From NCBI RefSeq assembly GCF_025753815.1, contig NZ_JAOWRF010000170.1, positions 1 to 47,230 on the forward strand: 47,230 bases of DNA. Direction: 5' to 3'. A program made the translations under genes and the position numbers. Source of the stretch: Plectonema radiosum NIES-515 (GTDB lineage Bacteria > Cyanobacteriota > Cyanobacteriia > Cyanobacteriales > Nostocaceae). This document shows, one piece after another, positions 47,101-47,230 of the stretch (the stretch's first letter is position 1; the number at the start of each line of letters is the position of its first letter). The notes beneath the pieces are model-generated. The model had not been told where the DNA came from and did no database searches. It saw only the letters and a program-made list of their open reading frames with translations.

Positions 47101-47230
47101 CTGTGATCAATACAGTTCCCACTGCGATCGCGGAGTTATTGCGCTCACAAGACATACCTGCTTCTGTGCGAATGATCAACCTTGCAGGTGAACCACTCCA
47201 AAAACAACTGGTGCAGCAGATCTATCAGCA
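41121..47230 (+). CDS. Second NRPS: partial C - A(N-methyltransferase) - T - C - A, 3' end outside window
   Basis: A frame without stop from ATG 41121 to the window end. The first 260 residues are the C-terminal half of a condensation domain (QTYWQQQLGG, LLLRYTGQKDIIVG) without HHxxxDG. The first A domain is identical in core to that of the upstream gene, with the same Ile/Val-like pocket. After motif A8 a methyltransferase is inserted (about 43320-44560; VLEIGCGTGL at 43548), as in N-methylating modules, followed by motifs A9/A10 and NGKIDRQ. The carrier has LGGHS (Ser 44859). A complete C domain follows, with HHIIIDG at 45435. The last A domain begins near 46380; its visible pocket residues DLFNNA match a known alanine code (six of ten positions visible, from memory). 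Expected order: N-methyl-Ile/Val, then Ala. No clear ribosome site precedes the ATG. Confidence 0.92.
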   Translation, partial: MNVYKPQDSKMTLTQQQTYWQQQLGGDMPVLEIPLDYPRSPQQSFIRAKEAVELDEKLCLELNKFCLSENVTLFTTLLAAFKVLLLRYTGQKDIIVGSLSADSLQEKEGANPERFINPVVLRTNLTEELTARELLKRVGNKVEAAAQNRDYPFEKLVAAVNGEQNLTRALIFQVMLVLCDVPFCLSQTPICEENLVEQEHSALCDLVVLASKKEGNLIIIGEYNAELFESASIRRMLGHLQILLENLIANPNQCISTLPLLTLRERHQLLVEWNNTTKEYPKDKCIHQLFEEQVTLTPDAIAVVFEGEQLTYKELNQRANRIAHHLQRLGVGTEVLVGICVERSLEMVVGLLGILKAGGAYVPLDPTYPSERLVFMLEDASVPVLLTMAKLVESLPKHQARIVCLDTDWEVIAQQSQENLKTSVTPDKTIYVVYTSGSTGLPKGVPVPHLAVSRLVINTNYINIGSKDVIAQVSNSSFDAATFEIWGALLNGAKLVVIAKDVALSPLDFAAAIKEQGITVLFLTTALFNLVAREVPCAFSSVKHLLFGGEAVDLRWVKKVLKNDPPVRLLHVYGPTESTTFTTWYLVQDVPEGAKTIPIGRPIANTHCFVLDDHLQPVPIGVPGELYIGGDGLAQGYLNRPDLTNEKFIPNPISNEPGSRLYKTGDKARYLSDGNIQFLGRIDNQVKLRGFRIELGEIEAALLQHPKVRDAVVIVREDTYGDKRLVAYIVGHSQIFTAPTTTGDLYAEHISNWQTLYEKIYSQTPTHRNQNFNIIGWNSSYTDKSIPEDQMREWVEHTVERILSLKPQRVLEIGCGTGLLLSRIAPHCTQYWGTDFSQQALKHTEQLTRSQPGLKQVSLKMRMADNFEGIEADAFDTVILNSVIQYFPSIDYLLRVLEGAVNAVSSGGCIFVGDVRSLPLLEAYHASIALYQAPQELERDLLLERVRKQVATEEELVINPAFFTALAQHLPQIGHVQILPKHGRHHNELTKFRYDVILHIGSRVPSTKNIQWLDWQPDWTSASIRQLLQATEPEMLGLRHVPNARLEAEIKTLKWLSSNSEHQTVGEWRSNAEQQSPVGIDPEELWSLSHDLPYSIDISWLGASADGSYDVIFRHHAITEEVEFPPADCTDISTVFLKSWSNYANKPLQGKVAQKLIPLLRSFLQEKLPDYMVPNAFMLLDTLPLTPNGKIDRQALPVPDFTTPNLQENFVAPSTHIEKVLAEIWSQVLGVERIGIYDKFLELGGHSLLAIQIVSRLRDILKVELPMDSLFGSPTIAELQERIEAERDLLPFKQTPPIQRVSRNQNLPLSWSQEQLWFLAQLEPDTPVYNEPCTICFGEAININALEKALNEIIKRHESLRTHFITVDGEPSQVIASPTTFNLPVVDLRQLPQQERCAEALRLATIDALQQFDLTTGPLLRATLMQIADVDYRLFLTFHHIIIDGVSISSVFLPELAALYKTFSTVVSSSLPELPVQYADFAVWQRQWFTEEILARQLKYWKQQLADLPVLQLPYDRPRLAVQTFRGARQYLTLSKELTQALKTLSQQSGVTLYMTLLAVFKTLLYRYTGQEDIVVGTVSAGRNRPEISGLAGYFVNTLVLRTDLSLNPNFRELLSRIREVTLGAYAHEDLPYQKLVNTLQPERNLSQNPLFQVAFVLEPPMPSLISGWTVSYADIQTDTAKFDLTLALDSRSEGIIGNIEYNTDLFEAATISRMIGHFKTLLAGIVANPQARVSELPLLTEAERYQLLVEWNNTTKEYPKDRCIHQLFEEQVTLTPDAIAVVFEGEQLTYKELNQRANRIAHHLQSLGVRPEVLVGICVERSIEMIVGLLGILKAGGAYVPLDPTYPAEHLVFILEDAQVPVMLTQAKLVESLPKHNALIVCLDTSERAIALKSQFNPISEVKHDNLAYVIYTSGSTGKPKGVSIEHHSTVALLTWAKEVFATEDIAGVLSSTSICFDLSVFELFVPLSWGGKVILAQNALALPTLPAAKEVTVINTVPTAIAELLRSQDIPASVRMINLAGEPLQKQLVQQIYQ
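42018..43213 (+). repeat. 1196-bp direct repeat, copy 2 (adenylation-domain core)
   Basis: Identical by eye to 2217-3412. The identity ends at 43213, inside motif A8 (ELGEIEA), about 110 bp before the embedded methyltransferase begins; copy 1 has no methyltransferase at that place. Similar but diverged sequence precedes the block in both copies, and also opens the last A domain at about 46366-46650. Confidence 0.93.

Overview
The window looks like DNA from a filamentous (Nostocales-type) cyanobacterium. HIP1-type GCGATCGC octamers recur, short interspersed palindromes and a heptanucleotide tandem repeat of cyanobacterial style are present, and the gene families (NRPS/PKS, DUF4351 nuclease, CyRepA1-like replication protein, IS1634 and ISAs1 transposases) fit that group. 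No tRNA, rRNA or CRISPR array was seen.

Left end (1-13297): the 3' part of a hybrid NRPS-PKS gene, A(end)-T-C-A-T-KS-AT-ACP-TE. It is followed on the same strand by two related GT1 glycosyltransferases with a small SAM methyltransferase between them, a MATE exporter, and a strong terminator. This reads as the end of a biosynthetic cluster: release, tailoring and export of a lipopeptide or peptide-polyketide.

Decayed zone (13387-18801): an IS1634-type transposase with two frameshifts, about 2 kb of nearly gene-free DNA holding one gene remnant, and an ISAs1-type transposase broken by a single nonsense codon.

Plasmid-like backbone (18802-39689): MobC-like and relaxase genes; a 3134-bp TniA/TniB/resolvase transposon with 236-bp terminal inverted repeats, inserted in the relaxase and itself deleted internally; a large CyRepA1-type replication protein; HTH and RHH regulators; a run of unfamiliar proteins ending in a frameshifted membrane-anchored ATPase; a DUF4351 nuclease; a tyrosine recombinase; and a ParA operon.

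Right end (40043-47230): a 5'-truncated metallo-beta-lactamase-fold gene, then the start of a second NRPS with a partial C domain, A with embedded N-methyltransferase, T, C and a second A domain running off the window.

The main observation links the two ends. By eye, the specificity core of the adenylation domain in the first NRPS (2217-3412) is base-for-base the same as that in the second (42018-43213). The copies are direct repeats, in the same reading frame, exactly 39,801 bp apart, and they bracket the whole plasmid backbone. This is the structure expected if a plasmid integrated by single crossover within an NRPS gene. It could also be a recent A-domain copy within one large plasmid, or an assembly join. 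Recombination between the copies would yield two in-frame, differently organised megasynthases.
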